Assembly (NCBI GenBank): GCA_947305255.1
Contig: CAMZDE010000004.1
Location: 1 to 32,697, forward strand
Reading direction: 5' to 3'
Origin: an uncultured Alphaproteobacteria bacterium
GTDB taxonomy: Bacteria; Pseudomonadota; Alphaproteobacteria; Rs-D84
Length of the DNA: 32,697 nucleotides
Position numbers and translations under genes: made by a program. Under the pieces are notes generated by a model. The model had not been told where the DNA came from and did not search any database. It saw only the letters and a program-made list of their open reading frames with translations. Below, piece after piece: positions 1 to 9,700 of the stretch. Each line of letters opens with the position of its first letter. Within the stretch, counting starts at the first letter, position 1.

Positions 1-255
1 CCACTGAATAAATTTGATGGGATTGTGGTTAACGATGTACAACCATAAAATGTGCCGGAAAACATACTCTGTGCACCCGTGGTTATACCACTGAATAAAT
101 TTGACGGTATTGTGGTTAACGATGTACAACCCTCAAATGTGCCGGAAAACATCCCCTCTGCACCCGTGGTTATACCACTGAATAAATTTGATGGTATTGT
201 GGTTAATCCGCTATACGCAAATGTCTGGTAAAACATATCTTTTCCGCCAGTCAGG
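1..255 (-). repeat. Tandem 87-bp (29 aa) coding repeats, with an 81-bp unit nearest the N-terminus
   Basis: ccactgaataaatttga recurs at 1, 88, 175 and a diverged copy at 256; units translate to S/GLTTIPSNLFSGITTGA.MFSGTF.GCT. Confidence 0.9.
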
Positions 256-851
256 CCACTGAACAATGTTGCCGGAATGGATGTTAAATTTTCACAATAA
301 CCAAATGTCAAAGCAAAGTTTGGTTTTTGATTTGCAGCATTACCCAATTCAGGGAATAAAGCACCCAATGACCCCGATACAGATGCGACAAAATTATTTG
401 TTGGTTCGCTGATAAACTCATCATCATTTCCAAATACTATCGTTGGCCGCCAATCATCTGCTCCGCTTATATCTCCTACTGCGTATTCTGTTGGTGTGCC
501 GGCGAATCGAATCGTTTTTACGCCGCCGGTGGCGTATTCGTGGCTATATGTCGCATATTCTGTATCATTGGTGCGGGTTAATGTTTCAACCGTGCCGTCG
601 CCCCAATCGACATAGAACACACCCGCCGCAGACATTCCGAACACGAACGTATCGCCGCCGTCCAATTCGGTGGTTGTGACAGAAAATTTCGCAGTTTGGC
701 AATTTGTGCCATTGCCGGTGACATCTATTTGGTCCGCAGTGCATGCCGCGAATGCCGCATTCGTTGTGCCGAAAGCAAACATGGCGCATGCAAATGCGTA
801 TATAAATAATCTGAATATTCCCCGTTTCGCAAATTTGCCAAACAATGTCAT
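1..851 (-). CDS. BspA-like / leucine-rich-repeat-type secreted surface protein, C-terminus beyond left edge (partial)
   Basis: Open minus-strand frame from ATG at 851: MTLFGKFAKRGIFRLFIYAFACAMFAFGTTNAAFAACTADQ... (signal peptide), VDWGDGTVETL (PKD-like), then repeats ITTGAEGMFSGTFEGCTSLTTIPSNLFSG. Absent from ORF track because no stop lies inside the window. Confidence 0.85.
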   Translation of the reverse strand, partial: MTLFGKFAKRGIFRLFIYAFACAMFAFGTTNAAFAACTADQIDVTGNGTNCQTAKFSVTTTELDGGDTFVFGMSAAGVFYVDWGDGTVETLTRTNDTEYATYSHEYATGGVKTIRFAGTPTEYAVGDISGADDWRPTIVFGNDDEFISEPTNNFVASVSGSLGALFPELGNAANQKPNFALTFGYCENLTSIPATLFSGLTGGKDMFYQTFAYSGLTTIPSNLFSGITTGAEGMFSGTFEGCTSLTTIPSNLFSGITTGAQSMFSGTFYGCTSLTTIPSNLFS

Positions 852-1189
852 CGTGTCCCCCCGAATTTCCTTTCCTAAAAATGTCGCAGAAACAAATGGG
901 GACTTTTCTGATTGTGCCGATTGATACAACAGCACAAAAAGATGACCGCCGATGAAAATCTGGCGGTCGGGGAGTTCTCAAATCAATCTATCAGTGATTC
1001 CGTGGCTTTCGAGTTTTACCCCTGTTCTATAACACACGACCCCCCGACATCAACACGGCGATTCGCCGCCGGGGCTTTGGTGAATGACGATGCGGACGGC
1101 ACCGAAATACACCGGATTACGGTGCCGTTCCGCACCGGATAGAGTTGAGCTTGAGATAGCCCCGAACCAAATTCCCATTTGATTCCTTT
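852..1189 (-). promoter_or_regulatory. Structured 5' leader RNA, copy 3 (diverged) upstream of BspA-like gene
   Basis: Minus strand: P1 hairpin 1164-1172/1177-1185, GGGGC, P2 1151-1156 with 976-981, P3 1091-1104/1120-1134, P4 1068-1074/1042-1048, P5 1035-1038/1001-1004, P6 996-999/985-988, terminator-like hairpin 962-968/944-950 then ATCTTTTT. Promoter-like TTGCAT (1225-1220), 18 nt, TATGGT (1201-1196). Confidence 0.6.
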
Positions 1190-1304
1190 ATTCAAACCAT
1201 AGCAAATTTATATTTTTATATGCAAGTGGATTTTTTCATTTTTTTATTTGACACTAAAATTGCCGGATTTGCGCGGATTTTTCGACTTTTGCCCAGCAAT
1301 ATTT

Positions 1305-2216
1305 TCATTCCGCAGACATGGGGTGCGCGTGGTTGTATGCGTCCATTATTTCGTCCATATTGACCCGCGTGTATAATTGAGTTGTCGATAGCGACGAATG
1401 GCCTAATAATTCTTGGATGCTGCGTAAATCTGCACCGCCTGACAATAATGCCGTCGCAAAAGTGTGACGCAGCGCGTGCGGCGTTACGTAATCGGGTAGT
1501 TGCAGATAACGGCGCAATTTTTCAATAACTTTTTCAGCCATGCGTGGCGACATAGGCAGGCCGCGGACACTATGAAAAACAAAATCATCCGACGCGGCGC
1601 CAAATGGGCGGACGGCAATGTATTTATCCAAAGCCGCATAGACCGCTGGTAAAACGGGGACTATGCGTTCTTTGGCGCCCTTGCCCCGTATGCGGATTGT
1701 TTCAGGGTGATTTGCGATGTCACTATTTTTTAATGACAACGCTTCACTTATTCGAAGACCACACCCGAAAATCAAGACTATCAACGCCCAATCGCGTGCA
1801 GCGACCCACGGTTCAGCACTATCAACGGCACGTATTGCCGCATGCATATCAGATACATCAGTCGTTTCTATGGCCTTTGACAGGCGGCGCGGCACGCGTG
1901 GCGACGATATCAATCCGATTGCGTCGTTACGAATGTGATGGTATTTATTCAGCCATTTATAAAATGTTCGCACCGCAGATACAGCGCGCGCGGTAGATTT
2001 CGCCGTTAAATCGCGACGACTGCGATCCGCCATCCACGACCTGAAAACGATAGTATCGGCCGCCGCAACCGCGTCAATTCGTACCGGAACATCATTGTAT
2101 CGCCCCATAAAGCCAATAAAATCAGCAATATCAAAATCATACGCCGCAATTGTGTTGGGTGAATAGTTTTTTGTATTCAATAAATATTCGCGAAATTCCG
2201 CGATTATTTCATTCAT
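1305..2216 (-). CDS. xerC: Tyrosine recombinase XerC/XerD-like
   Basis: Phage-integrase catalytic signature HALRHTFATALLSGGADLRSIQELLGHSSLSTTQLYTRV; 303 aa with N-terminal SAM-like domain. Confidence 0.9.
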   Translation of the reverse strand: MNEIIAEFREYLLNTKNYSPNTIAAYDFDIADFIGFMGRYNDVPVRIDAVAAADTIVFRSWMADRSRRDLTAKSTARAVSAVRTFYKWLNKYHHIRNDAIGLISSPRVPRRLSKAIETTDVSDMHAAIRAVDSAEPWVAARDWALIVLIFGCGLRISEALSLKNSDIANHPETIRIRGKGAKERIVPVLPAVYAALDKYIAVRPFGAASDDFVFHSVRGLPMSPRMAEKVIEKLRRYLQLPDYVTPHALRHTFATALLSGGADLRSIQELLGHSSLSTTQLYTRVNMDEIMDAYNHAHPMSAE

Positions 2217-2219
2217 AGA

Positions 2220-2951
2220 CTACCTGATTTCGAAAACCGCAGAAACATTGACCGTGATTTCGGTGTCTTTGGAAACCAAACTGCCCGCCGTATCAAACGC
2301 AGCAGATTCAGTCATTGCTTTTGCGGCAAGTCTGAAATTAGAATACGGACGTTCGACGTTCGCCGCGGTGCCGTATGACACAGACAACAATTTGCCCGCG
2401 CTTCTATTATCGGACGCAACCAAGGCGTTTGCGCGCGCACGTGCGTTTTCGACGGCGGTTCCCAAACATTTTTCCATAATCGGCTTTAATGTTTCGGCAC
2501 TGGTGAACATGCGCAAATTTTCAGTATAAATATTTTCATTTCCGGCAAAAGCGTTCAAAATTTGTTCTATTTTTTCCATGTTGTCGGTGGAAACTTCGAC
2601 CGCGATACGAGTTTCGATGCCTAATTTATCTGATTTTTGGGTCACGCGATTCCATTCTGTCTTTTCATATGAATCGAATTCGGTCGTTTGCATTTTCATT
2701 TTGGCAGATTCGGCAAATTTCGTGATTTCTGCCATTTTTTCAGTCGCCATTTTCATCGATTTTGCCGCATTTTTATCCAATGTTGTCACGCGCAGGGTAA
2801 TCGCAATTCTGTCCTTTGGCGCAGATGTCAAACATTCGCCTGCGACAGATATAGTCGACACCACGGCCGGCCGGTCAATCGCCCCAAAGACCAAAGCCAT
2901 TACCGCGCCCATCCCGATAACCGACGCTATCCAAATAACTGTATTTTTCAT
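2220..2951 (-). CDS. SIMPL (DUF541) domain periplasmic/membrane-anchored protein
   Basis: N-terminal hydrophobic segment, ISVAGECLTSAPKDRIAITLRVTTLDKNA..., ARARANALVASDNRSAGKLLSVSYG typical of SIMPL. Confidence 0.75.
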   Translation of the reverse strand: MKNTVIWIASVIGMGAVMALVFGAIDRPAVVSTISVAGECLTSAPKDRIAITLRVTTLDKNAAKSMKMATEKMAEITKFAESAKMKMQTTEFDSYEKTEWNRVTQKSDKLGIETRIAVEVSTDNMEKIEQILNAFAGNENIYTENLRMFTSAETLKPIMEKCLGTAVENARARANALVASDNRSAGKLLSVSYGTAANVERPYSNFRLAAKAMTESAAFDTAGSLVSKDTEITVNVSAVFEIR

Positions 2952-3021
2952 AAATCCCCCCTATTTCATATATACATATATATTATCACAAAAAAATCGG
3001 AAAATCAAAATATTGAAAAAC

Positions 3022-3050
3022 AAAAGGCCCACACATGGTGGGCCTTTTTT
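3022..3050. terminator. Intrinsic terminator (bidirectional-looking) downstream of rpsD
   Basis: aaaaggcccac acat ggtgggcctttttt. Confidence 0.8.
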
Positions 3051-3081
3051 GTAGGGATATAAATCCCCACTGCACCGGATG

Positions 3082-3714
3082 TTAACGTGAATAGAATTCA
3101 ACGACCAATTCTGGGAACATTTGAACCGGATATGGAACGTCGCTGAATGCAGGAACGCGTGTGAATGTCGCAGTGAAATTCGCGCTGTCCACAGTGATAT
3201 AATCTGGGAAATTGCGTTCGCCGCTTTCCAATGCCAATACAACCAATGGCATTTGTTTTGCTTTTTCGCTGACCGTGATGACGTCACCAGGGTTCACACG
3301 ATAAGAAGCGATTTTCACGCGTTTGCCATTAACATAGATGTGACCGTGGCTGACCAATTGACGGGCTGAAAATACAGTCGGAGCCAATTTAGAACGATAA
3401 ACCACCGCATCCAGACGTCTTTCCAACAAACCAATCAAGTTTTCAGGAGTGTCGCCTTTCATATTGTTTGCTTCGGCATAATAGGCGTGGAATTTCTTTT
3501 CGCCGATATTGCCATAATAGCCTTTTAATGTTTGTTTTGCACGCATCTGTTTTGCGTAATCAGATGTCGATGCGCCACGAGAAGTCGGTCCATGTTGTCC
3601 CGGTTTATATTTACGTTTATTAAACGGAGATTTCGCCTGACCCCACAAGTTGACGCCCAGCGAACGGCCGATTTTCAATTTACGTGTGCTACGTTTTGCA
3701 CCAGCTCTTGCCAT
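3082..3714 (-). CDS. rpsD: 30S ribosomal protein S4
   Basis: [26 protein letters not shown]...[41 protein letters not shown]4 domain [34 protein letters not shown]. Confidence 0.97.
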   Translation of the reverse strand: MARAGAKRSTRKLKIGRSLGVNLWGQAKSPFNKRKYKPGQHGPTSRGASTSDYAKQMRAKQTLKGYYGNIGEKKFHAYYAEANNMKGDTPENLIGLLERRLDAVVYRSKLAPTVFSARQLVSHGHIYVNGKRVKIASYRVNPGDVITVSEKAKQMPLVVLALESGERNFPDYITVDSANFTATFTRVPAFSDVPYPVQMFPELVVEFYSR

Positions 3715-3926
3715 AATGTTTTTCCTTTTTGTTTTTGGTTTTTATTGTGCCGAGGTATTTGAACAGAATCCTTATCTCTGACGGGACCAAAAGACACCGT
3801 CGATTATTCAGTTCTGAATTACTCAGCGTCGCCCATTTTAAACAAAAAAAATCATAAAATCAAGCAAATTGTCAACAACGGCGATGAATATCGGCACGTA
3901 TGCGTCAACACCTCTCTTGATTACAA

Positions 3927-4427
3927 TTATTGCGCGGTCACAAAAGCAACCTGTTGTTTGGCAGTATCATCGTCCCACGTCGTATAAATTTCGACGCGTT
4001 TGGCATTCACATCACCACGTAAAGACTCAATCATCCCACTCAAATAATCGTAATTATTGGCATTTGCGCTCTGTAAATCTTCGATTCCCGCCCAAATATC
4101 CTCATCGTTACCATACATAAACTGCATATCGCTCTCCAAATTACCTACTCGACCAGACCAATACTCATTCATACTATCCACACCTTTATTCACTGCTGCA
4201 ATTGCGCTGTTATAGGCACCCTTTACATACGCGGTTGTCGCGATATGTTCTTGGTCAGCGATATCTATATCAATACGACCATATGGCGCGTACGCCTGCG
4301 TCGTTGGTGCGGGGTGATTTGTGTCAGCGGCGATTGGCGCGGTGTACATTGCACCCGATATGTTTTCTGCCACCGCGGCGAACGGTAATGCCGCGATTAC
4401 GGCCAAAGTTAAGATTGTTTTTTTCAT
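3927..4427 (-). CDS. Secreted protein of unknown function with AYVKGAYN/IYTTWDDD motifs (paralog of 29169-29681)
   Basis: Signal peptide MKKTILTLAVIAALPFAAVAEN; HIATTAYVKGAYNSAIAAVN and RVEIYTTWDDDTA shared with the 29169 ORF. RBS AAGGAGAGTAACG before the ATG at 4427; the track start at 4457 is probably too far upstream. Confidence 0.8.
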   Translation of the reverse strand: MKKTILTLAVIAALPFAAVAENISGAMYTAPIAADTNHPAPTTQAYAPYGRIDIDIADQEHIATTAYVKGAYNSAIAAVNKGVDSMNEYWSGRVGNLESDMQFMYGNDEDIWAGIEDLQSANANNYDYLSGMIESLRGDVNAKRVEIYTTWDDDTAKQQVAFVTAQ

Positions 4428-4660
4428 CGTTACTCTCCTTTTTTTGTGTGTTAACAAAAGAAAACCACCTGCATTTGAAGGTGGTTGGAGGTTAGTAACA
4501 ATTTAGATCGAAATTGCGCGCCTATTCCGTTGAATATCAACGTTATTCAGCACCCTCCAACCGTTACAGTCTGGCTGGAGACTTTATTTAATTTATCCGA
4601 ACGGAAATTCGGACACGATCTAACGGGTTACTAAGCCCCATCGAAAAAACTCTTTTCGAC
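4428..4660 (-). promoter_or_regulatory. Structured 5' leader RNA, copy 1
   Basis: P1 4641-4647/4653-4659; P2 4628-4634 with 4492-4498; pseudoknot strand 4616-4621 with loop 4505-4510; P3 4596-4601/4608-4613; P4 4573-4580/4555-4562; P6 4499-4504/4511-4516; terminator-like 4463-4470/4479-4486. Promoter-like TTGCAT (4695-4690), 17 nt, TAAAAT (4672-4667). Confidence 0.75.
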
Positions 4661-4714
4661 GGTGTCATTTTATCAAATTTTATCAATTGATGCAAATGGT
4701 ATTTTATGGTTAAC

Positions 4715-4744
4715 AAAAAACCGCCAAATCGGCGGTTTTTTTTA
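4715..4744. terminator. Intrinsic terminator downstream of cold-shock-domain gene
   Basis: aaaaaaccgccaaatcggcggtttttttt. Confidence 0.8.
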
Positions 4745-4760
4745 ATCAAAATATTTCTCC

Positions 4761-5105
4761 TTATTTTTTCCAGAATGCGAATCCAGAACGTCTTTCTTTG
4801 TGTTCGGCGCGATTTTTTCTTTCTTCGCGGGCGCGACGACGTTCGGCACGGCGTTCTTGGAATAATCGGGCCGATTCTTCGTCACGTTGAATCAATTTCA
4901 ATGTTGTCACAGACAATTTATCGTTGCGAACTTCATCTTCAAATTCAACAATATCATTTTCATTCAAAAAACGAATACCGGCATCACGCAGTGCACTGGA
5001 ATGCACAAAAACATCGTCTGTATTTCCGTTTTCGTTCGGTGTATCGGGGGCAATAAAGCCGTAACATTTTTTGCCGTTATACCATTTAACTTTACCCTGG
5101 CGCAT
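4761..5105 (-). CDS. Cold-shock-domain protein with Arg/Glu-rich C-terminal extension
   Basis: MRQGKVKWYNGKKCYGFIAPD...DVFVHSSALRDAGIRFLNENDIVEFE (CSD), then RLFQERRAERRRAREERKNRAEHKERR. Confidence 0.85.
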   Translation of the reverse strand: MRQGKVKWYNGKKCYGFIAPDTPNENGNTDDVFVHSSALRDAGIRFLNENDIVEFEDEVRNDKLSVTTLKLIQRDEESARLFQERRAERRRAREERKNRAEHKERRSGFAFWKK

Positions 5106-5235
5106 AATAAACCTTCCTTTTTGGTTTTGTTATAGTTGTCGCATTACCATCGGCAACCTTAATCTGATTTTACATCAAAAACGTATATTAACGCAAGCAA
5201 ATAAACATAGGTATAGATGCCATATCGCATACGCC

Positions 5236-6630
5236 CTATTTTTGATATAAACGATATAATTCTTTCATTACGAAATTAAAGAACTTTGCCGCCATTGTAT
5301 CAGGATTTATGTCAAATTCAGAATCGTTATACGGCATCGCGGTCACCAAAATAAAACGCGCCATCCAACGAAAGATTCTGATTTCTTGGTCTTTGGTTAA
5401 CTGCACAGGGGCGTTTTCGACGGAAAACACTTCGTTTTCAACCGCGTTGTCCACTTTGCCCAAGATTAAATCTGTGATTTTTTGTGGGTAATGTATCGCA
5501 GACAGGCGTGGAAATCCGTCAAAAAGTCTATCTTCGTTACCATCGTTATACAAAATATTCCAACCTATTCTGTCGAATAAATCTGCGACGCAATAATTTA
5601 TCATATGATTATATTTTTTGACACCTGCGGTGTGTATCATTTCTGTTCTTTCTTCGTCACAGGTTTTTGGATTGTTCTTTTTGCGCGTTTGTTCATATGC
5701 AGAATGGGTTTTGTGTTCAAATTCGAAAAACGTCCGCACCTGACATATTATTTCCATAGGAACCACTTTGTCATTCGTGCCGATGTTCAATATTAACTTT
5801 GCATCACGATATCCGCGCGGGTTAGAAATATCAAAGAATTTATCGCGCACTTCTAATATCTTGTCCGGCCACATATTACACACAGAATCAATAAACGTGC
5901 GCGCCTGAGGCACCAAATCAAACAAACATTTAATACGCCAAACGTCTTTTAATCGTTTGTGTGGTTGACGTATTTTGTCTAAGGCACGGACTAATTCAGT
6001 TGCCAATATTTGATGATTTGAACCGATTATGCCCAACACAGCCACAGATGCATCAGAAATGAATTTGTTATTGAATTCTTCGCGGATTTTATTAGAAATC
6101 GCGCGCGCCGATGATTCACCGCTGTTCTTTGCTATAATATCGTATATTGTTTCGACAACTTCGTCGATATATTTTGGATAATATTTATTTATGATTTTAT
6201 CAATCGCACGTTTTACATCTTTTTGAGCGCCGACAATAACAGATACTATTGAAGAAACCGCCAAATCGATATTATGTCCGTTTTTCGTCATAAAAAATTG
6301 ATTACGCATCGGATCCATATCCAAACGATGGTTCACCAAATATGGAGACAACGGATTTATCTCTGAAATAGTTATTGGTTTATTTATAATTGAATCTGTT
6401 GTTAAATCATATGCGCGCACAGGAGCCTTTGGCGCACCAAAACATTTTCCGATTGATAAAAAAACTTCGCGGAACAAAGACATTGAATCAGAATACAACG
6501 TAATCAAATATTCGCGCGTTGCGTCATCAATTTCCCCAGATTCATATGCGCGACGAATTACATCCAAAGATTTGTCTTCGTTTAATTGTGTTGCCAATAA
6601 TACGTCTGATTTTGACGATAAATTTGTCAT
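5236..6630 (-). CDS. Hypothetical protein, possible divergent RelA/SpoT-like nucleotidyltransferase
   Basis: 464 aa; KDVWRIKCLFDLVPQARTFIDSV...ISNPRGYRDAKLILN...VVPMEIICQVRTFFEFEHKTHSAYEQTRK resembles the order of Rel-type motifs (NPKxxGYxSxH ... EIQIRTxxxxxxEH). Paralog at 14707-15456. Confidence 0.45.
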   Translation of the reverse strand: MTNLSSKSDVLLATQLNEDKSLDVIRRAYESGEIDDATREYLITLYSDSMSLFREVFLSIGKCFGAPKAPVRAYDLTTDSIINKPITISEINPLSPYLVNHRLDMDPMRNQFFMTKNGHNIDLAVSSIVSVIVGAQKDVKRAIDKIINKYYPKYIDEVVETIYDIIAKNSGESSARAISNKIREEFNNKFISDASVAVLGIIGSNHQILATELVRALDKIRQPHKRLKDVWRIKCLFDLVPQARTFIDSVCNMWPDKILEVRDKFFDISNPRGYRDAKLILNIGTNDKVVPMEIICQVRTFFEFEHKTHSAYEQTRKKNNPKTCDEERTEMIHTAGVKKYNHMINYCVADLFDRIGWNILYNDGNEDRLFDGFPRLSAIHYPQKITDLILGKVDNAVENEVFSVENAPVQLTKDQEIRIFRWMARFILVTAMPYNDSEFDINPDTMAAKFFNFVMKELYRLYQK

Positions 6631-6792
6631 TAAAATCCCTTTGCTTCATATGTATATTACAATAAAATTTTATTTTCGCAAATATTTACACTAGGATTTT
6701 TTATCGCATATCAAAAACGTTTTTGTTTTATCCAAAAGACCTCTTGACGCTTTGTCTGAAATTTTGCTACCATCCAAATCGAAGGGAAAGAT

Positions 6793-9700
6793 ATGGCAAA
6801 CAAAAGGTCGTATTATGCGCGGAAATCTGGGCTTGCTCTGATTTCAGCGTTTATGGCCATACTGTTGTGTGTGGCGTCCGCAGTTTTTGCGGTTGATTTG
6901 TCATCTTTTGAAATTACCGACCAAACAAACCCCGAAATTGCCGCCCTTTATCAGCAATATCAAAGCACCCAAGAAGAAATTGATGGTATTGAACGCGAAC
7001 GCGTGGATGCGTTGACCGAAAACGCGACTGCGATGCATGACAAAGAGCAAAGTTTGGAAAACCGAACGTTAACGTCGTTGACATCTGCGGCAACAGGTAT
7101 CGGTGCTATGGAGTTAGCCCAAGGCTTAGCAGAACAAACCGCCGATTCAAACGCCGATTCGGATATGGACGCATATATTGCGACAATGCGTTGTTCATAT
7201 GGCGACGGTAAATCGGTTAAGGCAGGATTAGAATCGATTGAATTGCCGGCGGGTGATGGTGAAACTATGACCGCGTTAAAGGCCGAATATATGTCGTTGG
7301 CACAAAGTTTGAAAGAACGCAAAGAATCGTTGGGTATGGTCCCAGGAATCGAAAGCGAAACAATTCTGGACAAAGCAGATTTGGGACTATACGACGACGA
7401 AAACATCGGCATAACCGGCGGTTCGTATGCATCGCTTTATCGCGCTTCGATGTTAAACAGCGAAGAAGACCAGACTAAAATTGATGAAGATGCCAGCACG
7501 TCTGAAAATCGGGTTAAATATGGTGCAACCGCTGCGGGGTTGGGTGTATTGGGCGGAATTATTGGTAACGCCATTATCAACAAAGATGCACCAACAGAAC
7601 AAAGCGATAAAATCAATTCTGAATATGATTCTAAGGTTGCTACTGCGGTTGCAGAACAAAAGAAAATCGAAGAAAAATTAGAAACTGTGATTGCTAAGAA
7701 TGCAGCGGCGGTCGACGAATATAATCGCAAATTGCGCGAACACCAAGATTTTATTGCAACTATTGGCACGGCGTCGTTGGATTGCCAATCATTGTTGTCC
7801 GATTATATCGATATGATTTCAAAATTGTCGCCTATCGAAAACGAAACTGACACAGTGCCAGATGTCACGTTCCCTGATATTGCACAATACAAAACTTTGT
7901 TACAGCAATGTACAGACTGTGATGCCAAGGGTGGTATTTTTGATAGCGCAACCGGCGGATGTGAATGTCCACCTGAAAAACCCAAAATTATTAATGGTGT
8001 TTGCGCCCCAGAACCGGTCATAGAAGAAACAAAAGATATTATAGAACAGCCAAAAGATGAAGACGAAACACAGGATGAACCTGTCAATGATGTTGTTGTG
8101 GTTGAAGAAAAACACGAACCAGACCCAGATCAATGTCCGAAAAACGGCAACGCACTCAAAAGCATTACCGATGCGCACAAGGCTGGCGATAGTTGCACTT
8201 CGTCGATTATATCCAGTGGAACCGTAAAAAAGCGCGCAAATGGGACGTGTACGTGCGTTGCCGATGGCTGTTTCTTGCCATATGTACCCGTAAATGGCCG
8301 CTGCGAAAAACAGGCTGATTCTTCTGGGGGCGGCGCTGGGGCCGAGGGTTCTGAATACGCTGACGCAAACGGAAACTGCAAACCATACACATTCGAATAT
8401 ACGTTTGTTAAGGCAAACTATAAAAGCAAAGGCGGCATAAAAAACGCAGACATATCTGAATATTTCAATAATCAATGTAATTCACATGCAAAAAGCCATA
8501 ACTGTACACGCACAGATTTAAACACCAGCAAAAAGACATTCGAAGACAATGATTTCTTGACCTATGAATGGATATGTAATGCGTCATCTGATGATTATCT
8601 GGCCGCCGAAGAAAGAATTAACAAACGGTATGAAGCGTTAACATATACTAATGTCTGTACCGAGAAAAATGTTGAAGTTAACAAAGCCGTCACTGTCAAA
8701 GAAGGTAATAAAACTATCACCAAAGTGTGTTCGGATTATTTCGAAAGTTTTGGCGCAATTCCAGATTACAAAACGCAATCTTTGTTGGCCAAAGAATTAT
8801 TCAAACAAAAAACCGGCAGCGCCAGTTTCGTATGTTCCGAAGACCGCGATATAAATACATATACAAATATTACTGGTAAACGTACAGACGGTTATTATCT
8901 GAAATGTAATACAACCGATGATTTGACACGATACACGTTTAAATTCTCTGGGGGACTTTGGGGTACCAAAACATCAAGGGATCCAACAAATGCCGATGTT
9001 GGTGCAGTAGCTAATTCAACTGCGCCGGCAACGTTTATGAATGCGACATGCAGCGTATATGGTGTTAAATATGGTCAATCATCGGTTGCCCGTGATATGT
9101 ATAAACCATATTGTAATTATCAACACAAAGGCAAAGACGATCCAAAATGTAAAAACATTGACGCTTTCGTTCAAAAATTAGGCTATCGGGCTAGCATAGT
9201 TGCAGGATTGGGTTGTGTATTGGATACGTCGGGCGGATTAAGCAATAACAACAATGGAATGCTTTCCAGTGATACAATGGACGAAAGCAAATTACGCACT
9301 TTCTATGATCTAGATAATTATATGTTCGCAAATATTTCTACAAATATGGACGAATGGTTATTCAATCAAATGCGTTCTATCGTATCCGAAGAAATGGTGC
9401 GCGCAGGCCATAGAGATGCACTGGTAAAATTTGAATGTTTCCCAACCAAAGCCTTTGTTATGAACGGGAAGCCTGTTTTAACATGCCAAGCAAATGGTCA
9501 CGATATTGATTTTGTATTCCAACAACTGGGCAGCGTGACACGGCGCAAGGCAAAGGCGGCTCAGGAAGGATTAACCTGCATACTTGGCAGCAAAGGAAAA
9601 TACGACGGCCGCAAATGTTGGGGATTAACAAAAGAACAGTGTATCGGAAATGAAGACGGTTCAATTGGTGGATTAAATAGATATATAAAACATCAACTCG

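Noticed and set aside
1-260. Regular 87-bp direct repeats as a CRISPR array
   Set aside because: Units are contiguous, divisible by three and translate to a continuous BspA-like repeat protein; no repeat/spacer alternation.
443-1142. ORFs 443-679 +, 586-981 -, 670-924 +, 912-1142 +
   Set aside because: Antisense or out of frame to the BspA-like CDS and its leader; no credible protein features.
7900-8475. 191-aa minus ORF opposite the giant gene
   Set aside because: Composition is antisense-like (Phe/Cys/Ile-rich), overlaps clear coding sequence on the plus strand.
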